Positions 10,584-22,094 of a DNA stretch of 64,000 bases are shown in pieces. Under the pieces are notes generated by a model. It was not told where the DNA came from. It worked only from the letters and a program-made list of their open reading frames with translations, and ran no database searches. Made by a program: the position numbers and the translations under genes. How positions within the stretch are numbered: the stretch's first letter is position 1; every line of letters begins with the position of its first letter. The DNA comes from Fistulifera solaris (taxonomy: Eukaryota; Bacillariophyta; Bacillariophyceae; Naviculales; Stauroneidaceae): NCBI GenBank assembly GCA_030295235.1, contig AP026142.1:1-64000 (forward strand). The letters run 5' to 3'.

Positions 10584-13500
10584 ATGGGTGTTGCTGGATT
10601 ATGGAAGCTTTTGTTACCGATTGGGCGCCGCATATCCCTTGAAACTTTAGACGGCAAAGTTTTGGCTATAGACGCAAGTATTTGGTGGATTCAATTAGAG
10701 CAAGCGCTGCGGAGGCGAAATAGCGACGGGGAAGGAATCAATGAAAACTCTTCAGCCACCTTTTCTTTACTGATCAAACTTTTTCTGCATCGATTGTGCA
10801 AACTCAAGTTTTATAATATACGGCCCGTCTTTGTATTGGACGGAAAAACGCCGGAAATTAAATTGCGAACGCTGCGGCAGAGACGGAAACAACAAGGTGG
10901 TGATGAATCGTACGAACGAAGTGAACGCCATTTGCAAAGGATTGCGAAGCAATTGTTACAGAAGCAGTTCTTGGCGTCACAAAGTAAAGTGGCGAAAACA
11001 AAGGCGACATCAAATCGTAGAAGCGGGCCATCAGATTCCGACAAACAGTCAAGCGCTACCACTCATACAAAAGCGACATCATCGTTTGCTCCGGGTTTTG
11101 ATCCAGGAGCGCAGCACAAACAAGCGACAGAGCATGTAGCACAGCAGCTAAAATCACCTCCTGCATGGCAACAACCACAGGACGAAGAAGTGGTTGTTTT
11201 AAGGGACGAGGATGAACTACCGGAAGAATTGAGTACCTCGAATGATTGGGACGACGACGGGGATGATGACGATACTTATGGCCCCGATGATTTTGGTGAA
11301 GCCGATGACCAGCGACACACCAATTCGATTAAGTTTGACACAGGCATGTACCAGAAGCAACAAAGTATGACGGATCAAGTTCAGTCGGTGTGGCGTTTGC
11401 CATCGCACGAGCGAAAAGCGGCATTAGAGCAAATGCAACGGCAATATCGATTGCAAAGTCGCAAAGAATTTATGCCAGCTGCTGCACAGCCTCAAAGCTT
11501 TTCTCAGGTCCAATTAAAGCATTTTCTGAAATCTTGTCAGTTGCGCCAGGCGATTGTGCAGCAACAGCAGTCGGTAACAGCGAATGATTCGAGCGCTCCA
11601 GGTGGTTACCGCAAAAACGGAAATTATGGGGACAGCCCACGGCGTATGATCGGTCGATTCGAGTTGAATTGATTCGAGAAGATGCACATTCGAAAATAGA
11701 CCGCGAATTTTCCCAAGAAAGTGAAGAGGGGGGATTTTTGCGTCCCTCCCATGATAAGAGAAAGAGCGATGAAGCTGGGTCATCTTTACGCAACAATATG
11801 CAAGGGCCATTAGGAGGCTTTATGGCGAAAACGAAGAGGACCCGCTTAGAAAACACGCTGGTGACTGCGATGGACGCTTCGGTTACAGCTGCCTCTATGA
11901 CGAACGAATTAGTAAATCGCGACGATTTGGACGTTGTCGTCGACCCGGACACGCAGATGTTCCAAGATCAGCAACTGGCAGAAGCCTTGCAGAGCGTTGA
12001 ATATGAAGAACATGAAGACGATGACTCTCATTTAGAAAACTATGCTGATGAAAGGGAATCAAATATATTTGTGTGGCAGGAGCAATCAAAGAAGACTTTG
12101 AACGATGCAAAGTTGTCACAAAGTCCTGTTGAAATGAACTATGACTCCGATATAGAGTGGGAGGATGGTGATGCTACAGATGACACTAAGTGTCAAATTT
12201 GGAAGATCGACGACGAAACAGTTAAAAATCGGAATGATATATCTGAGAAAAAAGCAGCCAGTAAGTGATCCGATCGAAGCAAAGGACGGGTCTGACATCG
12301 AATGGGAAGAAGGCGATGCTAAGGAAGCCTGCAGGAGAAAATACAGTTTCTCCTTGCAGTCAGGGAAAACCATTGAGCAGGTAATGCTGGACAAAACGAA
12401 CGCTGGTGATCCGGAGCCTGGCCAAGACGATAGCGACGATGAGGAAGTTCAGATGGTTTATGAAGCGTCGACCGGCGTTATTGAGAAAGCGACCGGTAAA
12501 GTAAGCGCCCTATCATCAGACACTACGCCAACTAGCTTTCAAGATAGGGCCTCTATGCTACCAGACATTGAGAAAAAAGATTCTGGTCAGGGAAAGAATG
12601 ATAGTCTGATCACGAAACCGGTACCGGTGAAGAAAACAAGAAGTTTCAATTCGGAGGATTATACAACTGGAGTTGCCTCAAAAGTATTTGAAACCGTTCC
12701 TGGAAATATTTCGAACACGGAGGCTTTAGAGCAAGCGCAAAAACAGCGTCAAACTTAGCAAATTGGGCGGGTCGTGTATTTCGGCGCGCCATGAAAGAAG
12801 TTAGCGAAGATTCTTTTGAACCGAACGACAAAGCGAGGGATGAAGTGGAATCCAGTGCACGCGCGGCTGTCACGAATGCCAATCCTGTCCAAGATGCCTC
12901 TACTTCAACGAAAGAACCACGTTTGTTGGACATTGCTGGTACATGTGCAAAGAAAGCCGCTACTTTGACAAATCCCTCTGTGACAAGTGAGCAATCTGCT
13001 CCGAAGTTTTCACGCACATTCACCTGGCCTAGCGAAAGCTTGGATCCATCTGCTTTCGCACCGCATGAATCACAACTCGATGACCAAAGATCACAACAGC
13101 AACGTGACGAGAGTACTGGGACCGGCGAAATGCGGGACGAAATGCGAGAAACCTTGTTACAGCTACTTCGCTTTTTCGGTGTGCCATACGTTGAAGCTCC
13201 AGCTGAAGCAGAAGCACAATGTGTTGAGCTCGAACGACTTGGTCTTGTCGATGGTATTGTCACGGAAGATAGTGATGCTTTTGTATTTGGTGGAAATACA
13301 ATCTACAAAAACATGTTTGACGAGATGAAGTATGTCGAGGTGTATCGCGCATCTGATGCAGAGAAAGAGATGTCACTGGGAAGGAACGAAATGGTTGCTC
13401 TTGCTATGTTACTTGGAGGCGACTATACAGAAGGCGTGCGAGGCGTGGGTATCGTTAATGCAATGGAAGTATTAGATGCGTTTGATATGTCAAGAGGTCC

Positions 13501-14048
13501 GAAACAGGGGCTGATGGATTTTCATAATTGGCTAACAATGTTCAATCCGATTGAAGATGCTCCCAGTGAAGCCATAAGAAGGGACGAGGCATCACTATCA
13601 AGATTAGAAGAGTTTTCCCGGAAGCATCGTAGCGCTAAGACGAGATGGGAAACTCCTGGGAACTTTCCTAGTGACAGAGTAATTGCAGCATACATGTCTC
13701 CAGGTAAGCGTCTCAAACAAAAAAGATATTCTTTAGTAAGGTAAGGGACTAATCCAGTATTTTTCAGTTGTCGATAACTCTTCGGAGAAATTCTCGTGGG
13801 GCACCCCAGATGTTGAAAATTTAGTTCATTTTTGCTCCCAATATATAGGCTGGTCTCGAGAAGAAACGATCAAAGTGTTAGAACCAGTGACCAAGAAGGC
13901 TAGTTCGCGTTACCACCAGACGAGAATTGATTCATTTATGAGATATGAAGACTCAATCAAGTTTGCCAAAGTCCGTTCCAGGCGACTACGAAAGGTATTA
14001 GGGCTAGATGACCAGGAAAGCGACACTTTGAATACACCAGAAGTTTAG
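10584..14048 (+). CDS. XPG / ERCC5 / RAD2 nucleotide-excision-repair endonuclease
   Basis: A structure-specific nuclease that cuts 3' of the lesion in nucleotide excision repair. The XPG-N domain is at the start (MGVAGLWKLL, DASIWWIQ, RPVFVLDGKTPEIK). A long acidic, low-complexity spacer of about 700 residues is typical of true XPG and absent from FEN1. The XPG-I domain follows (FGVPYVEAPAEAEAQCVELE, VTEDSDAFVFG) and then the helix-hairpin-helix (LGGDYTEGVRGVGIVNAMEV). The spacer holds two copies of an SDIEWE[DE]GDA motif. The last intron is 13704-13767 (64 nt). The frame slips three times by one base: near 11640, in an A6 run near 12250 and in an A5 run near 12740. Undoing them gives exactly 1134 codons. 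The sequence around each slip stays XPG-like in the other frame, so the gene looks functional and the slips look like assembly errors. Confidence 0.85.
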
Positions 14049-14133
14049 CTTGCACATTTAAGTTGGATTGTAATGTTATTGTATTCTAAAAGTAATTTTC
14101 ATAACAGACACACATGCACTAATATTTCTCCGA

Positions 14134-15482
14134 CTAGATGCACACTGTGTTGTGCTTGTCACCACTAGTATCACTCGCATAGCCGGTTGGATCAACCACT
14201 AAGGTGGAAGCGACAATTTGATCTTCTGACATGGTAGCATCAACTACGGCTGCTGCCGTTGCTAAGGCTTCACTGTGTGCGTCTTTCGTACTGTGGTCAC
14301 CATTCGTGAAAGAAATTTCTCTATTGGTGTCTGAAATCAAAACTGTCGTACTTGCATCCGGTGGCGGCAAAGGCATCTTGGCCTTTTGCTCTGCCTGAGT
14401 TGGTTCCAAGAAAATTTCCGGGTGATCCTTAATCTTCCAATCACCATATTTGACCCAATCAAAGCCACGCTGCTCTGCACGAAAATGCATTCTCGCATAT
14501 TTTTCTCTCACTTTTACATGGATTCCAAGCTCCTTGGCCACAGTCGTCCAGTTGACCTTTTGATTGTGCTCTTTAGCAATAGCATTGTATTTAGCCCACA
14601 AGTTTTTAGAGTGCGTAACAATCTGATCGAGATCGGCTGCTGTGGACACGACTATTGCGGAGCGATTCTTCTTTGTGACTTCGTCTTCGGTTGCTACTTT
14701 CGCAGGTACGGGAGGTGGTGGTAGAGGCATAACTGCTTTCGCTCCGCGCGTGATTTCTATAGGTACACGATTCGAACACACGAGCTCAGCCGCGCGGCGT
14801 AGTGCAGCTTCTTTCTGTTCCGCAGCAAATTTTTCGCGTTGCTGTCGTATTTCAATCTTCTTTCTTCGACGCTCTTCACGAGAAGCCTCTCTCATAGCAC
14901 GCTCATTCGCCTTCCGCAATGCCATGGCTTCGCGATCTCGTGCTTTTGCTCCTTCTTTTCAATTGACAGACGCTTTTGCTCTTTTAACTTTGTATCGTGT
15001 CGTAAAACTTTCGAATCAGGAGGGAGAGCAGCCACCACCGCCGTCGTATTCGAATCCAAATAAGAAAGACCAGCATTTCCCTCAGCGATATTGGCAGCAG
15101 CTGCGGCCAGAGCATGTGGATCAGCCCCTGACAAATCTCCTGAGAATAGTGGCAAACTATCGTCATCAATCGATAATGCTCGAATGCTGTAAATCGCACA
15201 GAATCGTTCTACTTGTGAAACAATATAGGCTCGATCAAAGGAATCTTCGATACCAAGAATCTCCCAAAAGTCAAATGGCTGCACAGATCCTCCGTCTAAG
15301 GGATCTTTGATCGACGGAATCGAGAGCCGACACAAAAGTTGCGACGTTAACATGCCCTTGAGATAGGGCTTGAAATCGATGAATTTTGCGTCCGTCGTCT
15401 CTACCAAGAGCTCGTTTTCCTCCGCCCATTGTCTACAAAGTAGTCGAAGCCATTCAGAGGGTGATTTGCTGGCCTTGCGCAT
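14134..15482 (-). CDS. Unrecognised nuclear-type protein with basic coiled coil and Myb/SANT-like helical region
   Basis: Start chosen at the ATG (15482) of MRKASKSPSEWLRLLCRQW. The frame stays open upstream over a pyrimidine-rich tract ending in ACAG, so an extra upstream exon is possible. The N-terminal ~150 residues are helical (WAEENELL, FDFWEILGIEDSFDRAYIVS). A very basic coiled coil follows (REERRRKKIEIRQQREKF), then a compact block LWAKYNAIAKEHNQKVNW...AKELGIHVKVREKYARMHFR that resembles a Myb/SANT or transposase-like helix-turn-helix. One A is missing in a run near 14945; restoring it gives exactly 450 codons. No family is assigned. A chromatin or DNA-binding role is inference only. 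Confidence 0.6.
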
Positions 15483-15681
15483 CTGTGATTCGTCGAATGG
15501 ACGAAAAGAAAAGAACAACGAAAATGTGAGGAAAGTGTTAATGTCACATCAATTTTTCAAACAGTAGCAACACATTGCCTTTGAGACACTTGTGTCAGTG
15601 GGTCCGTTGGCGAGCGTATTTTCCGTTGAAAAAGTCACTATACTGTTTGGAGTAGAGGGCAATCCAAAAACGATGGGATTT

Positions 15682-15991
15682 CTACGTTGGCGACAACACA
15701 AAAGCCACGTGAACTTTCGTTTGGGGAATTTTCATCCGAGCCTTCTCCAGCATATTTTACTACTGCGTTCTACGTGAAGAAACGCAACGAAAGTCGACAT
15801 GGAATCAAGCAGCGCTCGAATGCAACGATGCTCATGATGGAACTCTGTTGCAAGAGTTCCATCGTCGCTGTAATTTTTTCATTTTCTTGTCGTACCTCAA
15901 TCTTTTCCTGTTTCGTCGGTTCTACATCGAGCAGATCATCGTGTGAGGGTTCCATTTCCTCCATCTCTCTATCATCATCTGCCTCCGACAT
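15682..15991 (-). CDS. Small acidic hypothetical protein, two single-base breaks
   Basis: Starts MSEADDDREMEEMEPSHDDL with a very acidic N-terminus. After a one-base slip in an A6 run (near 15870) the frame reads LLDSMSTFVAFLHVERSSK, and after a second slip in an A4 run (near 15755) it reads NMLEKARMKIPQTKVHVAFV and ends at TAG. The total then is 104 codons, exactly in phase. The same pattern in neighbours makes this reading plausible, but no family is recognised and the opposite strand is also open here. It lies about 200 bases upstream of the minus-strand gene ending at 14134. Confidence 0.35.
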
Positions 15992-16642
15992 GATTGCTGC
16001 GTTTTTTGTGATTGTGTGAGAAGCGCTCGTTTTTGCTTTCTCGCCGTGAAATTCCAGACACGGATTTGCCGGCGACCGTGACTCAAAACACGGCCAAAAT
16101 TTGTTTGACATGACACACATTTTCTCACTCTTTCGTTGCTACCTGTTTCATTCCTTCTTGAATTGTTTAAATACGATTTACCTGTTGCTTTGTTGTACAT
16201 GCATGCTGAAGTCGCGCGTGTCCAGCGATAACACAAGTGCTGCACGAAGAGAAAAGAAAAACAAAGGCTTCATTCGATGAGGAAACTCACCACTAGGATC
16301 GAACAGAGCTAGAACGTTGAATAACGTTAAAAGGGAAGAGCTTTTCTTACGGTTGCTTGTTTAGTGGTTTGGTCTGAATAGACCTAATGGGATAGACGCT
16401 CCAGACCCTCTAGAGAGCGTCTATCCTATTCTCCGTTTTGCGTTTTGCCTGATTTGCGAGATGCGAGATCTCGTCTACACTTAATGCGTATAGTAACTTT
16501 ATGCTGGCATTTACGGTCATCCTCTTACTTTGTATTCCGATGAAGAAATAATGCAGACAAAAGAACAAGACATTCGATCAAAAGAGAAGCAAACTGATTC
16601 ATTCACCTTATTTACTTCACATCGCCCTTTGTTTGATCCATA
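15992..16642. other. Divergent intergenic region
   Basis: About 650 bases between the minus-strand acidic ORF and the plus-strand spondin gene, so it should contain both promoters. Its one clear structure is the hairpin at 16386-16430, listed separately. I see no further gene. Confidence 0.5.
16386..16430. repeat. 16-bp inverted repeat (hairpin) upstream of spondin gene
   Basis: Arms AATGGGATAGACGCTC (16386-16401) and GAGCGTCTATCCTATT (16415-16430) pair with one mismatch around a 13-base loop. It lies about 210 bases before the spondin start codon and in no gene. It could be a terminator- or siRNA-like structure, the trace of a small MITE, or a binding site for a dimeric factor. The sequence does not decide among these. 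Confidence 0.6.
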
Positions 16643-17710
16643 ATGCGTCTGTTATTCGTGCTTTCGTGTCTGGCCTTCATCAAACAAGTCGCAATGGAGT
16701 TTATCCCCGACACGGAACCGGTCGAAACGCGTGAGATTTTTGATTTGATATCCACAAATATATCCACCGTAAGGGAATCCGACAGGGGTGAAACCTACTA
16801 CTACTGTATCTTTCGCTCTCTTTGGACGGCAACGGATCATCCAAATCAATATCCTGATCGACCGAGATATACGCCGCCCATGTTGTTCTCGCATACGAAA
16901 CAATACGCTCCCTTTGTGCAGAACCGGCCAGCGAGTTATGCGGTAGAAAACTACGCAGAGGACGGAATCACCACACTTTATCAAAAAGAAATGAACGAAA
17001 CAAATGGAATGGTACGAGATTACGTCGAAGGCGTCGGATTTTATCTCAATCAAAGGCATCTGGATGCGAATTACATATTTCTGGATCCTATTCGAGTCGA
17101 TTCAAAGCATTCTTTCATCAGTGGTATGTCTAGCTTTGATCCAAGTCCCGATTGGTTCACTGGACTTTACATGATGAACACGTTGGATGTAATAACCGGA
17201 AGATATTGGGAGAAATTCGTGCTGAAGAGCTATCCATGGGATGCTGGGACCGATGATGGAATGACTTACAAGGAGAACTTGCCACGTGATCGTCCTGAAG
17301 CAGTTCATCGTATGCACGCTGGAACCGCTCCCAATGGTGTTTTTACAAAACACCATTCGGAGCACCAAAATGGTACGATTGCGCCCACAGCGGAGTGGGA
17401 ATGTATTTTACATTCATGTCCTATTGAAGTGTCGAATTGTACAAAAAAAGACTGGCCACCCAAATACAATTGTGATATTCTTAAGTATCCGAACTGTGAC
17501 CAGCAATGTGATCCACGTGTCGAACAACCGTGTGAGCAGTGTATTCCCGAAAGTTTGATGGATCCGAAAGATCTCCACTATCCAGACTGTTGTGCCATGG
17601 GACGAGAACGCAGAAAAGGAAGAAGGTGTACAGAGAGCGCAGCACCCGTGCCTGGAAAAGTGTCTGGTTTGTTCGTTATAGCCCTTCTTTCCTGGATGAT
17701 CTCTCAGTAA
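16643..17710 (+). CDS. Secreted spondin-domain protein, probably surface-anchored
   Basis: Intronless, 355 residues, with signal peptide MRLLFVLSCLAFIKQVAM. The body is a spondin-N domain: YYCIFRSLWTATDHPNQYP, LFSHTKQYAPFVQNRPAS, SSFDPSPDWFTGLYMMN and YPWDAGTDDGMTYKE are its hallmark blocks. A Cys-rich region follows (about twelve Cys, NCDQQCDPRVEQPCEQC and others), and then a short hydrophobic tail (GLFVIALLSWMISQ) that looks like a GPI-anchor signal. Spondin-N domains in animals bind extracellular matrix; in diatoms the role is not known. The gene converges with a close paralogue at 17934-19143. Confidence 0.85.
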   Translation: MRLLFVLSCLAFIKQVAMEFIPDTEPVETREIFDLISTNISTVRESDRGETYYYCIFRSLWTATDHPNQYPDRPRYTPPMLFSHTKQYAPFVQNRPASYAVENYAEDGITTLYQKEMNETNGMVRDYVEGVGFYLNQRHLDANYIFLDPIRVDSKHSFISGMSSFDPSPDWFTGLYMMNTLDVITGRYWEKFVLKSYPWDAGTDDGMTYKENLPRDRPEAVHRMHAGTAPNGVFTKHHSEHQNGTIAPTAEWECILHSCPIEVSNCTKKDWPPKYNCDILKYPNCDQQCDPRVEQPCEQCIPESLMDPKDLHYPDCCAMGRERRKGRRCTESAAPVPGKVSGLFVIALLSWMISQ

Positions 17711-17933
17711 TCAAAGGTTTTGAAGTCGGTTGCTACAATTTTAAAGGTTCGTAGAATCGACTACACGACGACTATGCGAGTCGAATAACGAGCTTTGTTA
17801 TTCTCAGAAAGATGGAAGATGGGTATGAAGGGCTACTTTATCATCAGCAGCTTGTATTACGAAAAAGTCTGAATTTCTAATTATGTATAAAAATGGCTAC
17901 TGACTCACTGGAGCTATTCTTGCTTTCCTACTT

Positions 17934-19143
17934 TCACATCATCCAGAACGCTATCCATGAAGATAGGAATATCCACGAAACAACATTACCAACGCATAAG
18001 GACGTTGCACCACTGCGTCTTCCGGCACAGTCTTTGCCCGTCTTGGGTTCTCGACCAGCGGCACAGCAATCGGGATAATACAATATTTCCGGATCCAAAA
18101 TACTTTCGCGTACACATCGCTCGCATACTTCATCCACTTCGGGATCGCAATAGTTGTCGCATTCTGGATACAACAAGACATCACAGCCATTCTTTGGAGG
18201 CCAGTCCGGTTTGCGGCATCCTGGTTCTTCCGCTGGACACACGTGCAAGATGCATTCAAACTCGGCCACCGGAAGCACTTCATCACCCATGGGACTCACG
18301 AAAATTTTGTTTTGTGCATTTTCGGGTGTAATGCGGTGAACGGGTTCGGGGAATTCGAGTTCATGATCAACATCTTCGTAAATCGTTCCTCCATCGGTAC
18401 CGGCATCCCAAGGATAGGATTGCACTTTGAAGTGCGACCAGAATTTTCCCGAATATTCATCTCGTGTATCCATCATGTAAAAGCCCGTAAACCAATCTGG
18501 ACTGGGATCGAATCCGGCAATGCCCGAGAGATACGGGTGATCATCCGTGACAACTACCGGAGGGAAATACGCAATATTCAAATCGTAATGCTTTCGATTG
18601 AGATAAAAACCCCGTGCTTCCCCGTAATCAAGCACCATATCACCGGCCTGATCCAGTTGTTCTTGCATTTTCGAAGTGAATCCTTCCTGTATAAATCAAA
18701 GTAGTGATAGAGATGAAGTTGATGTCAGAAAACGTCTACAAGAAACAATGAAGCAGCCATAGTGTATTTTTCTGCATATCAAATCATCTCATAAAAAAAC
18801 GAAACACACGTACCTCCGCAATGATTTCAATCCCATAATTGGCTTCCCGATTCTTCAAAAAGGGCGTATACTGCTTCGTGTGCGAAAAGAGCACGGGCGT
18901 CGAAAAGCGCGCCAATTTGGGAAAATGTTCCGGATGATCTTCGACCGTCCATTTCGAACGAAAGATACAGTAAAACTGCGTTTCATTACGCTGTCGAACT
19001 GCTTCAACCTCACTATCCATCGCATAATTCAAATCAAAGACTTCATTCGAAATAATGAGTTCGTTTTCCATGACAATGTCGGCTTGGATGCCTGTCGTCG
19101 CTAGCAGTAATGCGCCGGCTGCTGTGCTGGTCGTCAATCTCAT
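17934..19143 (-). CDS. Secreted spondin-domain protein, paralogue of the neighbour
   Basis: Two exons, 19143-18814 and 18686-17934, with a 127-nt GT-AG intron; 360 residues. Signal peptide MRLTTSTAAGALLLATTG, then the spondin-N blocks YCIFRSKWTVEDHPEHFP, LFSHTKQYTPFLKNREAN, AGFDPSPDWFTGFYMMDT and YPWDAGTDGGTIYED. The Cys-rich tail is shared too (NYCDPEVDEVCERC, YYPDCCAAGREP), and it ends in a hydrophobic GPI-like segment (VSWIFLSSWIAFWMM). It is about half identical to the plus-strand copy, which lacks the intron. The pair shares a ~220-base 3' intergenic gap, the layout of an old inverted duplication. Confidence 0.87.
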
Positions 19144-19700
19144 GGTTCAAGTTAAAGAAGAGATAGAGTTGCTGTAAGTTACTACTATGAATGGAAACGA
19201 AAGAAGAAGGGAAACGCTGCGGCTAGGTTTATTCAGTAATGTTCATGAGAGCAAAACGAAAAGTGCAGTGTTGGTAATGAGCAAAATTTACTACGGGAAG
19301 CATGCGGTCTTTGGGCGTGTTCTGCGTACATTTGGCTTTATAGTATTTTCAAGAGTCATGGTCATTATTGACAACCACGGCTGAAGACTGGAGAATAAGC
19401 TCGATCCGACCGGTACTGCCACTCAACCAAGGACCCGGATAAGTGATACTCCCACCTCCCAGTCGTACTTATACAGTCAAGATGATACTTCTTCTTGACC
19501 GCAGAGAATGATTGGACTTGAGACTTGAAGCGAAAGAAAAGCGCACACTGAAGTACTTGAACACCACCGATCGAGGTTTGTTCCACTCTACTAGAAAGCT
19601 CCCTTGAGATCCATTATACGGAGTAGTTGTTTACGGTCCATTTACCTTATTTCTCTCCGATTGACAATATCAAACAAATTTACTGCAGTCGAAGAAGAGA
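19144..19700. other. Divergent intergenic region (spondin / acid phosphatase)
   Basis: About 560 bases between the start codons of a minus-strand spondin gene and a plus-strand acid phosphatase gene, so both promoters lie here. Short open frames show no protein-like composition. No repeat or RNA gene is seen. Confidence 0.5.
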
Positions 19701-21706
19701 ATGAAAGGCTTACAGATTACGAAACGAGCGTCGTATGAGCCCATTTTAGACGAAAACGATCAAAGGCGACATTTTTATCACCAATGCTTTGCTTGCTTGA
19801 CAATTGTTTCATTGGTAATGATTGGTTTCTTCGTACCGCATCCTTCATTACTGAATATCCAAAATACAAGCAATGCTGCTTCCACAAATGAGACATCCAG
19901 TCATCACGAAGTTTTGCCGACTTTACTCCGATTGATAAATCCGGAAACAAAGACACCTTTGTATGCTCTCGACAATCCAACTTATGAACAATTTAAATCC
20001 TTTCAACTGCTTCCTGTCGTTCATAACGACTTTCATATTGATGAAAAAAATGAGAACGATTGGTCGATTTTGCAAGTTACGCCGCTTCAGATTGCGCCTG
20101 GCGAATCGATCACTTTAGCATGGGATTCTTCGAGAGTGCTACCCGATGATTGGCTCGTGTTGCAATGTACTTCACATCAACAGCAGCAATTACAAGATCA
20201 TCACCATTCTTCTTCAAAAGATGACAACAATATGCAAATTCTCGAAGTGGCGACCATGGATCAAGTTGTAGCAACGGCGCAAAGTCCTTCGTCTTGGACG
20301 ATTCCAGCATTTCCAGTTTCACGCTTTGACTCGTGTCAATTCATACTTTATCGATCAGTTCATGAGCATCATTCCACAGCATCAACGACTTTACAGCCTT
20401 ATAGCGTGACGACATTCTTTTTACACGCTTCGCAACGGCCCACCGCAATTCATTGGGCCATGACGAATCGCACCGATTCGTGGGTCGTTCATTTTGTCAC
20501 CGGTGCCAGCGGAACACCCGTATTACAATACAATGGCAACCAAAAAGTCACCGGTAAAAGTACAACGTATACGGCAGCGGATTTGTGTTCCGAACCGGCA
20601 AATCAAACGGAACCGGGGAAATTTCAATCGCCGGGTATATTGCATCAAGTCTATGTGGAGCATTTGATTCCGGGAACGACCATGCAATATCAAGTCGGTG
20701 TCACCACTGGACAAGGCATTGAATGGAGCCCGAATTTTTCATGGACCGTTCCAGACTTTGCGCAGTTCAATTATACGTACTTGGTATTTGGAGACCAAGG
20801 AGCGGCGACCCCGGAAGTGAGTGGACTGCAGCAGCTGTTACGCGAGAAGTGGCGCAACAGCAAGTCATGGCGGTGCATCACGTGGGAGATTTATCGTACG
20901 CCAATGGTGCAGCGCATTTGTGGGATGCCTGGTTTGATATGATTCAGCCCTACACGACACAAGTCCCTTTGATGATTGCCGTGGGCAATCATGAATACGA
21001 TTACTGGACTTCTCGCGTACCTGGCTTGGATCCCAGCGGTGCCGTGTCGGGATACCATCCGACGTGGGGAACGATGGAGAATGACAGTGGTGGTGAATGC
21101 GGGGTTCCTACCGCGAAACACTTTACCATGCCCGATATGCACAATCACTCGAACGGTGTGTTTTGGTACGCGTTCGATATGGGGATCGTCCATACAATCG
21201 TGCTCTCGAGCGAACACGATCTGCGTCCTGGATCACCCCAGTATGACTTTTTGATGCATGCCTTGTCAACCGTGGATCGAACGGAGCATCCATGGCTGAT
21301 TATTGAGATACATAGACCCTTGTATCATGCGGAAGCGAAGTGGGACCAAAATGCCGTAGGAGTAGCCTTGCGATTTGAAGTCGAAGATCTGTTTTACGAC
21401 TACCGGGTGGATGCGGTGTTGAGTGGACATTATCATTCCTATTTCCGCACTTGTGACGGATTGTATGCAAGTCGATGCGGCCATGACGGCGCGCCCATGC
21501 ACATTACCATCGGCTCTAGTGGTGCGAAACTAGATACAATCGACTTGTACGATGCACCTTGGACTGCAACGTATCTGAAGGGCGTCTTTGGCTATGGTAG
21601 ACTGACAGTAGCGAATACAAGTGCTTTGTTTTTTGAATATGTGCAAACGGTGAATGAAACGTATACACAAGTTCTTGATGAGGTCTGGATTGTGCGAGAT
21701 CGGTAG
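19701..21706 (+). CDS. Purple acid phosphatase-like metallophosphoesterase, membrane-anchored
   Basis: Hydrolyses phosphate esters with a two-metal centre. The N-terminus has a short cytosolic part and one hydrophobic segment (CFACLTIVSLVMIGFFV), the layout of a type II membrane or secreted protein. An N-terminal fibronectin-like domain follows. The metal-binding blocks are all present in order: GDQG, GDLSYANG, GNHEYDYW, IEIHRP and GHYHSYFR. Several N-glycosylation sites are visible. One base is missing near 20848, between LLRE and VAQQQ; restoring it gives exactly 669 codons. PAPs of this kind are commonly induced by phosphate starvation, which is family knowledge, not something seen here. 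Confidence 0.85.
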
Positions 21707-22094
21707 CATTGCACTGGGCGAGCGCTTGGTCTTACTAAAGGACGCTTTGGATACGGTTTGTGCGCTTGCAAATTTAAAACACACTAGCAGCAAAATGCAT
21801 TGAGATCGTGTTTCTCGAGTTCTTTTACCAAGCACTTTATCTCCTGGTGTTTTCTTACTTGTCGCTATTGACCGAGTTTGCCGTCGCTCAACGTCAATGA
21901 TCAAAGTCTAAGGGCAAATTGTAACCGTTGAGGACTTCGATTTTAATGATAGTCAACTTTGAAAGCAAATGATTTTTGCGGTATTCAGCAATCCGTATAC
22001 CTTCGTCGGTCTGCTTTTAACCTAATAATTGAATAGTAAGAGGCGCTCTACTACTGATTCATGCTTTTTTCTTTTTAAAAAGAATGTTACAAGC
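21707..22094. other. Convergent 3' intergenic region
   Basis: About 390 bases between the ends of the acid phosphatase (plus) and PEP carboxylase (minus). Contains A/T-rich runs suited to 3' ends. No gene, repeat or RNA structure is seen. Confidence 0.5.
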
